Assembly: GCF_945859705.1 (NCBI RefSeq)
Contig: NC_079134.1
Coordinates: forward strand, 161,421,718 to 161,485,717
DNA: 64,000 nucleotides
Direction: 5' to 3'
From: Episyrphus balteatus
Taxonomy: Eukaryota > Arthropoda > Insecta > Diptera > Syrphidae
Of the stretch, positions 12,671 through 24,170 are shown in pieces; position 1 is the first letter of the stretch, and each line of letters begins with the position of its first letter. A program made the translations under genes and the position numbers. The notes below the pieces were generated by a model. The model did not search any database and was not told the DNA's origin. It was given only the letters and a program-made list of their open reading frames with translations.

Positions 12671-13388
12671 TGATACCTTTATCACAACTTCGACTATTAC
12701 TCCCAAAATATAAATTTTGTATGAAAATTGAATAAATACATTTCTCGATTGGGTCGCAATTGGGTAAATTTGAAACATTTTTATTTAATTTTAGTACCTA
12801 TAATAATTTTATAAGAAATGTAAAAAAAGTGCTTGTCTGTAAAGTCAGTTTACGAACAATAATATTACGTGATATCGTCAAAAGAAAACACGTTGTGTGC
12901 TTTTATTAGTAAAAAAAAAGTGGTTGTATGTAAACTTTTTTAATATAAAAAGCTTAGAAAAAGATTACACCATTAAAAAGCTTACAAATTTTAGAAAAAA
13001 GAATAAAGAATGTTTAATTTTTTACAATGCGTAAAAGGTTTTAAAAAAATTTATTAAAAACAATCATTTTTCATGAAAAAAAGTGAAAAAAAATCACTTT
13101 TTTTTTTCTTCGAACACCATTAAATTCATTTTTTTATATGAAAACCTATAAAAAAAATTAAATCATCTGAAAGCTTATTATTTCAGCTCAAATATATTTA
13201 TATCTATTTATTTATTTATTTATTTATTTTTTTTTTTTATTTATTTATTTATTTATTTATTCAACTACAGACTAACAGCCCTATTTATAAATTCATCATA
13301 GAGAGTACATAGCATTATGTACTCTTTATAATGTATTTAAACAAAAAATTGTGATTTATAATATTTATGCAACGTTTAATAAAGGTTG
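12671..13388. other. AT-rich non-coding, with (ATTT)n run
   Basis: No gene seen. The stretch is dominated by A and T runs. A TTTA/ATTT microsatellite occupies about 13195-13262, interrupted by a T run. Open frames here lack any recognisable domain. Confidence 0.6.
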
Positions 13389-13390
13389 TA

Positions 13391-14364
13391 GGGGAAATAC
13401 GTCCAAAATGACATACACGGCCAATATGACATACCAGCCTTAACTTGAAATGTGTACCACATGTAACCCTACCTCCTATCTTATAAGGTGAAACCAATGA
13501 TTTTTGAAATTCTGTCAAAATAACAACTCAATTGACAGCCCCAAACCAAAAATATAAAGTAAAGTGTGTTTATAGGAGCTATTGTATTTTTTATGGGGTT
13601 GGACTAATTTTGTTATTTTGGGAGTTGTATGTAGTTTTTTTTGAATATTTTATTGGGTATAACGACAGTTTACAATTTAAAGTTAAAAACTTATTAATAT
13701 TTTTTATGAAATCAGGGTTGAAAACAGTGTTTTGTATAAAAATGTATCAAAACTGCGATATGGACAAAATGACATACCCTACCTATGGCCAAAACGACAT
13801 ACCTTCAACTTCATAGAAATTGTTGTTGTTTTTTAAATTTTAACTTTAAATATGTCAAATATATGGGTATAAGCGAACTTCCGACCGCCGATCATGGTTC
13901 AGGCTATGCGGGGGCCATTGAAGCTGCTAATCAAAACAAAATGGGCGGGTTTGCAACATCAAAAACATTCGGTGTCCCGCAGGCTACATTAAGGTGAAGC
14001 ATACTGGACACCAAGTTTTTTAAGTCCTATACAAAGGATTAGGTGGATTCAAAGTAGCTTTCCTTTGAAAATCTACACTTGCCAACTAATTTTTGTATTT
14101 TTTTCATATAAAATGCCATATGTCGTTTTGTCCATATAACATATGTCATTTTGTCCATGCCATATGGACAAAATGAATTTTGATACTTTTTTTTCAAAGT
14201 TTTAATTTATTTAAATTTATTTATTTTTTTAATACAAAAACTATTATAAAATATTCCTAATAATATAAAGAATGAATAAAAAATGCAAAGATTGTGTTAT
14301 ACACCACGGGTATTATTTTATTGACGAAAAAGCTTATGGTATGTCATATTGGACGTACTTCCCC
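13391..14364. mobile_element. pogo-like non-autonomous DNA element
   Basis: A 974-bp unit with terminal inverted repeats: GGGGAAATACGTCCAAAATG at the left and, reverse-complemented, GGGGAAGTACGTCCAATATG at the right. TA dinucleotides on both sides (13389-13390, 14365-14366) fit a TA target duplication, the hallmark of the Tc1/mariner/pogo group. The interior repeats the motif GACAAAATGACATA in both orientations, and a Pipsqueak-type DNA-binding fragment sits in the middle. No DDE domain remains, so it would depend on a transposase made elsewhere. Confidence 0.8.
13860..13997 (+). pseudogene. HTH_psq (pogo/CENP-B type) DNA-binding fragment
   Basis: About 45 codons ending at a stop at 13997 contain AIEAANQNKMGGFATSKTFG followed by VPQATLR. 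This matches the shape of a Pipsqueak helix-turn-helix: an amphipathic first helix, a K-A-S-x-x-F-G-V-P turn and a T-L-R recognition helix. Such domains start pogo-family transposases and bind the element ends. Its place inside an element with TA target duplication supports this origin. The frame stops right after the domain, so the catalytic part is lost. A host psq-domain gene fragment captured by the element is less likely. Confidence 0.6.
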
Positions 14365-14366
14365 TA

Positions 14367-15024
14367 TAAGCTAAACGAGTTTTTAGGTTGTTTAGAGCCT
14401 GAATAAGAATTTATTTAGCTTAAATGTCATTTGAACATCAAATAATTTTCAGAGAAAGAAAAAAATATCAATATTTGTATATATTTTTGTTTTTTCATTG
14501 AAGAATTTATTTTTTTGATTACATTTTCAATTAAAATTAAATTAAATGAACAACTTGAAGTCAACTAAATCAAAAAATAAGAAATTTGAAGATTTGTTCC
14601 TGATATAATTTATAATTTAGAGATTTTCTTCTACATATGACATTGAGAACTTTCGCTCACGTTTTTGTTTATTTTTTTTTGTTTATTTTTGAATCAAATG
14701 GAGTTATTTTATCGACAGATGGAGTTGTTTGTCGAACTAATTTTCCATTTTTAGTACTTATTTGGACACAAACCTAGCATAATTATAATGGCTAAGAAAA
14801 TGTTTTAAAAATAGAAATTTATGTAACGTTGCATAAAGGTTACATAAAACTTTATTTATTGTATAACTATGCAGCCGTTTAGAGCTGTTTAGTGAAATCT
14901 AATAAATAAGGCTGTAAGTGTCTAAGTTGTTAAAATAGTAACAATAGTTATTTTACAAAATTTAAGAAATAATATTTAACAATTCAATAGTTTTGTCTTT
15001 AAAATATTTTTTGATAAATTAAAA
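14367..15024. other. AT-rich non-coding
   Basis: No gene or clear element boundary seen. The right part (about 14940-15024) may be the 3' untranslated tail of the minus-strand LINE that follows. Confidence 0.5.
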
Positions 15025-15420
15025 TCACATAATATTAACAGGCTCATTAATTCCATAGTTAACTCTGGATGAAGCAGAATAAAAAAATGAAGGGTTGCGA
15101 GTAAGTCTTGGGCGAGTGTTGATGTTCAGCATGCTGAGGATAGAAGGTGAATTGATTGATCCGGATATAAGTTGGTAGATAAAAAGAACATTGGTGACTT
15201 CTCTCCGTTTTTTAAGTGTCGATAGTCTAAGAAGCTTTAAGCGATTTTCATAAGCCGGAAGATTTATATTCGGGTCCCAAGGGAGATGTCGAAGAGCAAA
15301 AAGTAAAAAGCGTTTTTGAACACTTTCAATTTTATTTATGGCTACGTCGTAGCTAGGACACCATACACAGCTACAATATTCAACGATGGGACGGACGAGA
15401 GCACCATGTCTATCCGACAT
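15025..15420 (-). pseudogene. LINE reverse transcriptase C-terminal fragment
   Basis: Minus-strand open frame of 131 codons. It contains VRPIVEYCSCVWCPSYDVAI, then KIESVQKRFLLFALRHLPW, then KLLRLSTLKKRREVTNVLFI. This is the conserved region after the polymerase domain of Jockey-like and related LINEs. Everything upstream is missing: polymerase palm, endonuclease and ORF1. The sequence differs from the LINE at 10012-12585, so this is a second family. It is a 5'-truncated dead insertion. Confidence 0.85.
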
Positions 15421-15532
15421 CTACAAAAAGAGCTTGAATTTTTCGAACCTAAGCAGTTTTCATCAAAAAGTCAAAAAATTCAATATTTTTTCTCTTCTAA
15501 CACCATTAAATCCATGTTTTAGCTGACAATCT

Positions 15533-15536
15533 TTAA
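15533..15536. repeat. piggyBac TTAA target duplication, left
   Basis: TTAA directly before the terminal repeat CCCTTTCGAACCCA, matching TTAA at 19799-19802. piggyBac elements insert only at TTAA and duplicate it. Confidence 0.9.
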
Positions 15537-15945
15537 CCCTTTCGAACCCAAACCATGAAAATCAATATTAAAAAATTTTTTTTCGGTATTGTCGTGTCAT
15601 AAACATTAAAACTAAGAATAATGAACAATAAAAAGCTTTTTTCCCTAATAGGAAATAGTAAAACTATTATGTTACTCTCATGTAACATTGGGACTGAATG
15701 GAATAAATTTCACCTTTTATTTAGGGATAAATAAAATTCAAAAAATTATGAAAAAAATATTTATTTTATAGATTTCAATTAACAAAAAAACCATTTCAAC
15801 AATATTAAGCATAAAAAATATATATACATATGTTACATAAACTATTTATTTCATAAACTTAAAACAAAATTTATACAAAACTTGAATTTTTATTAGGTAA
15901 ACAAAAATTATACTTTTTCATGGTGCACATTTTGAATTCTAAATT

Positions 15946-17220
15946 TTATTCTTTTACGTGATAACGGTAAAAACAATTCCTTTCTTTTAGCAAACACAAT
16001 CTTACATTACATTTTTTACACAAAAAAAAGTGTTATTTTTGACGCATAACTTACATCTCCCTCGAGTTTCAGTGATAGCAAAATGATCTAATTTATCGTA
16101 CCGTAGGTCATTATTTGTTTGAGATTTGGGTGCATTGTATTTTCTTTTCTTGGAGTATTTTTCTTGAATCTCTGTATTAGAAGGCTTACCTCGTTTTTTG
16201 CTTACAGGAACGTTTGCTGATGTAAGTGCTGTTGCCACATAAGCTTGAAATTTTTTTAATTCGTGAAATTCATTTTTTCCAGTAAAGTTATTATTTTTTC
16301 CCGCATGTTTTCGATAAAGCAGCCAAGCATCCACCACAGCAACGCCAAAGACCCAAAAAACTATTCGCATATACCATTTGCTGGATCTGATATCAATTCT
16401 ATAGAGTTCCAATAGCATATCCGCTAAATCAACACCTCCCATGAATGCATTATACTCTTTTACAACATTAGGTCTTGAAATGGATATGTATTTTTTTTCG
16501 GATTTTGACCATCTTCTACAATTGTCAACTGGTTCGACGCAAGCATAGGAAGAAATGAAATTTATCGCTTTCTTATCATACCAACGAACTAAAGCAACAT
16601 TTGCATTTTGTTCTACTCGCCAATCATAAGAACCTTGACCCATTTTCTTCAAATCAGCTTCGGTAGATAGAGAGCATTTTTCCATCCTGTTGGAGCGTAT
16701 TGTACCGACATACAATAAGCCTTTTTCTTTCAAAGCGACTGCTAAGCCAAAAGAAGAAAACCAGTTGTCAGTGAAGATTTTAATATTTTCATTAGGTGGT
16801 AAATTTTCGCATAAAGCTAGAACTATCTCTCCAGATATTCCAAGATCACCTTGTGGAATTGTATTTTTACCCCTATAAACTTCAAAATCGTATATCATTC
16901 CAGAGGAGCCCGCCCTAGTGAAAACTTTAAAGCCCCATTTATGCGGCTTATTTTTTATGTACTGTTTTATACAAGATCTACCTTTGAAAGGGATCATCTG
17001 CTCATCAATGCTATTATGTTCTTCATATGGCAAACCTCTAATGTTTTCTTTCAAGCACCCAAGCAGTGGTTCAACTTTGTAAAGTGGATTATACTCGGGA
17101 TGACCACGCATACGTGCTTGTGAATTGTCAGTTATATGAAAGTATGTCATTAATTTTTGGAATCTATTTCTGCTCATAACATCTGCAATAGGTCCGTATC
17201 GTGTATTATGAGACCAATAA
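15946..17220 (-). pseudogene. piggyBac transposase, catalytic and C-terminal part
   Basis: The main DDE_Tnp_1_7 part, minus strand, downstream of the foldback insertion. All three catalytic aspartates appear to be kept, in IDEQMIPFKGRS, IFTDNWFSS and MGGVDLADML. A basic stretch (KKRGKPSNTEIQEKYSKKRK) follows, likely a nuclear localisation signal. The C-terminal cysteine-rich zinc-binding region begins as GRCKLCVKN. The frame is then lost by what looks like a one-base change in an A/T run near 16022-16030; in the neighbouring frame more Cys residues and a YH ending continue to a stop at 15946. In the frame as it stands the protein stops at 16002. The host insertion upstream separates this part from its N-terminus, so no full transposase can be made. 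Confidence 0.9.
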
Positions 17221-18173
17221 CACTGGTCAACAAAATTTGAATTCTTTTTTGCCACAAGAAGCAAAATATACTTTTCTAGTATTTTTTGGGGTGCTGAATC
17301 CGAATCTGAAGTCAGAAAAATTTGGTTGGCCTCCGTTTTTGAAATATTACCGTTATAAAATGCTAAAAAACGTCATTTTGGCTGTTTTCGAGGTTCTGTT
17401 TTTATGTGGGGTAATTCATTATAAACAAATTTGTAACGGTTATTATAAGAACTGATATTCTACTTTCAAAAACTGTTTAAATTTTCCCGATATATCTTTT
17501 ATTGCTCGAGATATCTTAAGTTTCAGTTAATAAGCCAAAGACAAACTAAACTTAATTTAAAGATTAAGTCACTGGTCACAGAATTTTTGCCACAAGAACC
17601 AAAATATACTTTTCTGAAGGTTTTTGGGTTGTTGAGCTCGAATCCGCAATCAGAAAAATTCTATTAGCCTCCGTTCTTGAAATATAACCGTTATAAAAAA
17701 AACCTTTATTTTGCATTTTATAACGGTAATATTTCAAGAACTAAGGCTAATAAAATTTTTCTGATTGCGGATTCGAGCTCAGCAACCCAAAAACCTTCAG
17801 AAAAGTATATTTTGGTTCTTGTGGCAAAAAAAGTTTAATTTAGTTGGCCAGTGTTGTTTCTGATTCAGAGACCGCTATTTAAATTTTAAATATCTCGGGC
17901 AGTAAAAGAGATATCGGAAAGATTTAAACATTTTTTGAAAGAATAAAATCAGTTCTTATAGCCACCGTTACAAATTTATTCATAATGTATTACCCCACAT
18001 AAAAACATAACCTCGAAAGCAGCCAAAATGACGTTTTTTGACATTTTCTAACGGTAATATTTAAAAAACGGAGGCCAATAACAATTTTCTGACTTCAGAT
18101 TCGAGTTTAGCACATCAAAAACTACTAGAAAAGTATATTTTGGTTGTTGTGGCAAAAACCTTGTTGACCAGTG
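17221..18173. mobile_element. foldback element F1 (CACTGGTCAACAA family)
   Basis: A 953-bp palindromic insertion inside the transposase gene. Ends are CACTGGTCAACAA (left) and the reverse complement of CACTGGTCAACAAGG (right). Flanking TAA on both sides (17218-17220, 18174-18176) is the target duplication; removing the element and one TAA rejoins the transposase reading frame. Both arms extend for several hundred bases as imperfect inverted repeats. No coding region is present. A related smaller palindrome (17570-17853) sits at its centre. Family relatives lie at 44190-44710, 49562-50476 and 56803-57015. Confidence 0.9.
17570..17853. mobile_element. inner foldback nested in F1
   Basis: A 284-bp near-perfect palindrome with ends CACTGGTCACAG and CTGTG-less TTGGCCAGTG. 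Its arms share the family sequence (GCCACAAGAACCAAAATATA, then a stretch with TCGAATCCGCAATCAG). A short A/T loop separates the arms near 17700. No clear target duplication is visible at its edges. It could be a second insertion or an internal duplication of the F1 tip. Confidence 0.75.
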
Positions 18174-18481
18174 TAATCTTTAATACTTGGCATCTTTACG
18201 ATTCCCATGTGCAATAACATTCCAACAAATTGTTTTATTTCTGATGGTGTTGTAATAAGAGAATACGAATCTTTCTGCATCGCATATAAATTAGTATTTT
18301 GACTGATAATGTCAAATATAGACTCATCCAAAAATAAATGAAAATATTTTAAGGGCGACTCATAGCAAGTTTCATTAAAAGACTTGTTATATTGAGTGTT
18401 TGGAGGAACAAAATTCTTCTTAACAAATTTCAATGCTGGTTTTTTATTTTTATTGGTCTTATCTTTATCAAGTAAATCTGC
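18174..18481 (-). pseudogene. piggyBac transposase, exon 2 start
   Basis: N-terminal half of the transposase on the minus strand, starting after a 3' splice site (ATTACAG, intron side) at 18482-18484. It encodes about 103 residues from ADLLDKDKTNKNKKPALKF to VKMPSIKDY and includes FVGMLLHMGIVKMPSI, typical of the conserved N-terminal piggyBac domain (substrate recognition before the first catalytic Asp). It stops where foldback F1 inserted. Frame and phase match exon 1 (both phase 0). Confidence 0.85.
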
Positions 18482-18653
18482 CTGTAATTTTTTCAATGTA
18501 AATTATTTAACTCCAGTTACTATTTTTTTTCAAAATCATAAAATTTTATAAATAAATAATGGTGTGTATATAATTTTTTATTTATCAGCCACAAAAAAAA
18601 AATGGGCATGAAATAATTTTTTTTTTTAATTTATACATTTTGTAGGTACTTAC

Positions 18654-18836
18654 ATTTTCGCTATCACTTTCCCCTTCAGAACTTGAATCACTTTGTTCTA
18701 ATTCTTTTCTTTGATGTATTTTGAATTGTGTTTGTTCGCTATCAGACCCACTCTCTGCCTCTGAACTATCAAAGCTAGATACAGGAATGGATACGATATT
18801 CCTTTTCTGTTTAAGTTTCATTTTTGGAATTTTCAA
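18654..18836 (-). pseudogene. piggyBac transposase, exon 1
   Basis: ATG at 18834-18836 opens a 61-codon exon. A basic start (MKIPKMKLKQKRN) is followed by an acidic, serine-rich stretch with SSEAESGSDSEQ and SSSEGESDSEN, which is usual for the disordered N-terminus of piggyBac transposases. It ends at a consensus donor AAT/GTAAGT (donor on plus bases 18648-18653). Splicing to 18481 keeps the frame. Without splicing, translation stops soon in the intron. Confidence 0.8.
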
Positions 18837-19798
18837 CGTATGAAAGCTCGAAATATACGTAGGTACAACGTGTTATAAGCACTAACGATTTTTACGCGAC
18901 GAAGTTCTTACACGAAGTAACACTGTCAAAGTTTAAACTATGAATGAGCTTGGGCAATTTCAGAAACGTTAAGGACTTAATATTTAGTCAATTTTCAGTC
19001 TCTGATTGGTCAATTGACAAAAAAATCCTTCCATTTTGGACAATTTCATTGGAAAGCTGACTGGAAAAAAATCTCCCTAACTGGATTGACCTTGCTAAAT
19101 TTCCGTTCCGAGGAATGAGTTGTAGGAGCTTGCGCCATAAATGAGCAGTTATTCTGCAAAAGAAGCGAGCTAGCGGGTTTTTTTTCACTCTTTGTTGCAT
19201 TCGGCGCCTCAAAACTCTGTTGTGGATTTTACTCATCTATCTTTCTCTATCTTTCTTTCTTGGAACAATTTTTTTTTTCCTTAACACTTGCAGTGTATCA
19301 TAAAACTAACAGTGCCTCTAGTAGTCGTTAAGTAAATGGAACGTAATTGAATATAACACATTCAATCAAAACGTAATTAAAAATACTTTTATGATTTCTT
19401 ACCCCTTCAGTCCCAATGTTACATGTGAGTAACATACACTTTCTATGATCACCAAAAACAGCCGACAATTGAGAAAATCATTTTTTATAAATTTTACTAC
19501 TTGTTCTAAGCTTAAACAATAATGCATTTTCTGGAATTCCATTTTTAATATTTTTTCTCAAAATTATGGGCATATAAAAATTTAAAGCTTTTAGAAAATG
19601 AAAATTTGTGATTTTCAGTCTCTTTTTCGATTAAAAAAAAAAGAAAATATGATAATTGATGTACTTTTTGAACTAATCCATTAACTAGACATTATTATCT
19701 TTCATTTAAGCCATCCACACCTTAAAACTATTAAATAGTATATTTTTTACGAATTTTTAAATTTATGTTACATGAGAGTAACGCTGGGTTCGAAAGGG

Positions 19799-19802
19799 TT
19801 AA
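19799..19802. repeat. piggyBac TTAA target duplication, right
   Basis: TTAA right after TGGGTTCGAAAGGG, pairing with the TTAA at 15533-15536. Confidence 0.9.
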
Positions 19803-22800
19803 CAAATTTTATGCTCAATAAAGTTAAATCAAATTTTGAAAAATAAAACTTAATTTTCCTGTTACCTCAAAACTGTTTATAAGACATTGATTCAAATTGC
19901 ACTAATACATCCCTGCTTATTATCCATTTACAATATAAATTTCATTAATTTTTCTGTGGAAGAAAAAAAGATAAAAATAAAAACCGGTCCAAAAACTTGG
20001 GACAAAGCAACTTGTTTTTCCCGTTATTCAGTCAAAAATCATTTAAGAATATAATAACCATGGTCATAACCTATATGTCCTATAAGTTTGAGATTTTTTG
20101 ATAGATCCAAAAAATTGCTAAAAATAAAAACCACCCAAAAATACCCCTAAAAAAGTAAATGTTTTTGAAAAATGTATATTTCGAAACTCAGAGACTTGAA
20201 AAAAATTCGTATTGTACCTTTAATTTTTTTTATTATCTTTTGATTTTACAAATTGTCAAAAAAATTTCCATTGCCTATAATCACTACTTTGTCAAAGGTC
20301 TACTTCATGTTTTAGTTCTAAAAAACCAAATTCAACTTATTACAACAACGTCGCGTTTAGGAAATAGTCACTTTTTTGCAAATTTGTTTTTCCCTTATTT
20401 ACCCTATTAAATTGTTAAATTTTTAAAAATCCTTCATTTGGGTTATTATCTTTCAAATAAGCTATTGAAAATTTTTGTATCTCCAATAGTTTATTTTTAA
20501 TTGAAACTTCTGTCACACTGCTAAATATTTTCAGGTGGAACGGAAGCAAATGGCGTCACTTTTTCGTGGAAGCTGCCATGGATCATCAATTTAAAAGACG
20601 TTATTACCTCAAAATAATAGATATGTAGGTATATTTGTACAAAATTTTATCGAAATTTAACTATTTTTGTTAAAGATAAAAAAAAGTAAACAAAAAATGA
20701 TTTTTTTTACATTTTTCGAACCTTTTAAAAAAAAACTTTTATCACACAGTGTACAAATAGCAGCAACTTAACCACAATCAAACATTTTAATCAACAAAAC
20801 TATTTGTAATCTAAGTACATATTCAGTACAATAAGCACCCTTTTTTGAAACCAAACTGGAACTATTGCCATACCACAAAGCACAATATTGCTTCCATAAA
20901 CACCACAAAACGATACAATCCAAAATAATAGACTCTTAAGCAGCTGCATCAATTGTTTTTGTGTATAGGTACCCCCTAATATAGCAAAAACCACACCTAA
21001 GTACACACTTCAACCATTTATTTTCAAAACCGAAAGCGTAATTATTATTATTGTAGAATTTATTACCCGCACTTAACCACAATACGGTCATTTGCAGACG
21101 AATATCGATTTAATGACCAAAGCACATTTCAACTCTCCCTCTTGACCCCCTACAAACTTTTCTCGAGTAGCAGCAAGGAGGGGGGAAAAGAGAGTGGACA
21201 ACATTAACTTTGGCAAATGGATTTTTTGGCTAAATTAATCAACATTACCCTCACTTTTTCTCTCCAATTAATTAACTCGAACATAACTTGAAAAAGGACT
21301 TTTTCTTGTAAAGAAAAAAAATTATATATGTTCTGCTTCTTGTGTTGAAAGCAAAAAAAAAGTAAGAAGAATTAAGGACAAAAATACAAAAACGGTAAAA
21401 GATTTTCAAGCTTGAGGGTTTTTCTTTCTTTATTAAAAGTACTTTCACGTCTATGATGATGAGTCTGTCTTCTATCGTTTATGATGCTATAACTTTTAGG
21501 GAGAGAGCTCTGCTATATCCTTGTCGGTAAAATATATATGTAACACACAAACAGAATGACAAAGACGACCGACGACGACAACGCAAAAATGGAAGAAGAC
21601 CAACTCGAAGACGTCGTCGCCGGCAAAAACGCAAAGAGATGATCTAATATCCATTTCTTGATTAATCTAGCTGAGTCGTCAATTTAGAGGTTGTTAAAGG
21701 TTTTCTTTGAATTTTTACACCACATTAAACAAGGCCCTGACATTGTGATGAGAGAGATTGAGAATGAATGAGTGAGTTTTTAGTTTGAGAAGGTTGAAAG
21801 GACATCAAAAATGTGTGTAATGTTTTTATATTTATCGACGACGATGATGATGACTACCCAGCCAGACCCACAAGACCCGTAAACGATAATCGAACTTCAA
21901 GGATAATAATGAAATTCATGAAATGGGTAGAATGTGTGTCGTCTTTATAGACGACGACATTCATTTACAAAGAGGCACTCTCTTGTTTTCTGATGATGGT
22001 GTTGCTGCTACATAGTGCTGGTTCTGAAATGGACTTTGAGAGTATTAGATGACAACCCTTGTTTGTCTTGTGTGTCATGGAGGGTTACAAAATGTTCTGT
22101 TCGTCCTCGTCATGTGTTTTACGTAACGCGCGCGTCAAAAACAACAACGTTCACCAGTGTTTTTTATTGTTTGAATGGTTTTTATATGATTGCCAACTTA
22201 GGTGGAATTTTTGAAATTAGAAATTTTAGGGAATCGAATTTAACTAGGGATTGTTAGTTGATTAAATGTTATAGTTTTTTATTAAAACAAGATGCAAAAT
22301 AGTATTTGAGAAAATTTATTTATCTCTCTCTGAGTTATGTATGTTCATGTAAAACCGATCAAGAACTAAAAAAATACATGCATACCTTTAATTGGCCTAA
22401 GATTTAGCCCCCAATTTGTCTTAGGACCTATTCTGTGGACAACCTTAAGAGTTTAAGCTCGAAAAAACAAAGATTTCAGTTGTCATAAGTTCGAAACGAA
22501 AGAGCTGATATTCGAACTTGAAGTTCCAAAAAAGATCAGTAAACAGAGGAATAATTGAAGATATGCAAAGTTGAAAGTTATTACCCCGAAAAATTAGTTG
22601 AATTGATAAAATATACATCATAACTCTTCTAATAAACCGGGGTAACTTTTTTTTTTTTTCAATAAGCTCAGGAATCGCATTCAAAGTTTCATTTATTCAT
22701 TGTTTAGGGAACTAGAAATACTTTCATTCCAAATTTCTCCATACTAAGAAACAACTGATGAAAGAGGTATGCTGAGTATTATTTATTTGTACTGATACTG

Positions 22801-23579
22801 AGCCAATATTTAGAGAAAAAAACATTAAAAATTAATATTAAAACATTTCCAACACCTAAGTTATGCTTTGGGTACAATTCTCTTTTAAACAACTGGGACA
22901 TTCCATCGTCACGGGTGGGACCTTTGAACAATGAATTTATTGTTTTCCTTTTGAATTCTTCCCTCATTTATACAAAATTTACTTTGCGAAAAAAATATGC
23001 CAATGTTATTACTTTTAAAAATAGACATGATTTTTTTTTGTCACGGGCGGGAAGAAGTAATTTATTTTTTTAAGTATAGAATGTTCTTATAGAATTTCAG
23101 CAATTGTTTTTTCGAATTTGTATTTAAATTCTTCGATTCCACATAAAAAAAAAACATAAAAAACAGTATTAATTTCATGGATGTTACAACATTTTGTCAC
23201 TGGTGGGACATCTGATCTGGACGTGAAAATTTTTTTAAAGTCAATTCAACATTAAATCTTAGAGCACATTTTTTTTTTGTTCACATTCCCAGCTATATCA
23301 GTACAAATCTACTATACTGCATACAAATACCTGTGGTCGTTAACATATGATCGTAATCGTATGCCGTAATTCGGCCCCTGGTAACGAAGAGCGGTTAATA
23401 TAGGTATATTAAGAACATTATAATGAATTCTTGTCCATTACCTTTAAATGTGTTTTATTTGTGTCAACTTCAATGAGTACATTTTCGTTTTTTCTAACAA
23501 CGACGGATAGCAGATTAATATGCAATGGTTTACTTTATGTTTTTGCCTTCAGTTTACATTTTTTACTTTTGCTCCTAGG
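19803..23579. other. non-coding, AT-rich; no gene recognised
   Basis: I see no supportable gene, RNA or complete element. Short open frames (for example near 20160 and 20800-21006) have no recognisable domains. 21480-22000 is richer in GA/GAC triplets, as seen in fly introns and intergenic DNA. The stretch may be an intron or an intergenic spacer; nothing decides between them. Confidence 0.5.
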
Positions 23580-24170
23580 TGTAGTATCGTTTACAATGTA
23601 AAATTTAATGTAATTAGAGCATGAACAATTCAGGGCATGAATGTACAGAGTAATACACTTTATGTACTCAGTACAGCAATAAGTACTCAGTGCAGATTTA
23701 TAAGTACTGAGCCTGAGAACAAACATACATGTACTCAGTGCATTTGCACACATTAATTTTTCGTGTTCAGTTTACACTGGAATGTGCTGAGCTCTACACA
23801 TGCATATTGTACTGTATTGTACTATAATGTAATATATTGCTTACAGATAACAATTCACTCATCTGGTCAAACTTACTTTTTATAAATATTTAGAGTTAAC
23901 TAGATAGTGAGAAAAAATAGCGATTTAATCAACATCATTAACTGTACCGGGTTTTTAATGTACTAAATTTAGCTTCGTATAAAGTACAATCTAATGTGAT
24001 TAGTACATGAACATATACCGAGTATAAATTCATATGTTATGAGTACAATTTTATGTTCCTACAGGTAAAAACAATGAATGTACTCAGTGCAGCTATAAGT
24101 ACTTTGTACATATTTGTAGGTATGTAAATACCGAGTACAAACGGCAGTTCCTTGGGTAGAGTACAAATTC
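23580..24170. repeat. degenerate GTACT/AGTAC repeat region, duplicated
   Basis: Two diverged blocks (about 23590-23720 and 23970-24130) share the order TTTAATGTAATTAGAGCATG-like, then TGTACTCAGTGCAG, then ATAAGTACT. Many GTAC palindromes are scattered between. It looks like an old tandem duplication or a decayed element. A similar GTAC-rich patch is at 56380-56520 inside the hAT element. Confidence 0.5.

Larger units (their letters stand above)
15537..19798. mobile_element. piggyBac-family DNA transposon, interrupted
   Basis: A 4262-bp element bounded by TTAA. The ends are perfect inverted repeats: CCCTTTCGAACCCA at 15537 and TGGGTTCGAAAGGG ending at 19798. Subterminal copies of a GTTACATG(T/A)GAGTAAC motif occur near 15670-15690, 19415-19432 and 19765-19782, likely transposase-binding repeats. 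It carries a minus-strand transposase gene with one intron. A 953-bp foldback (17221-18173) has since inserted into the gene, and a one-base frame break lies near its C-terminus. The ends look intact, so the copy may still be mobilised by a transposase supplied elsewhere; this is inference. Confidence 0.93.
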
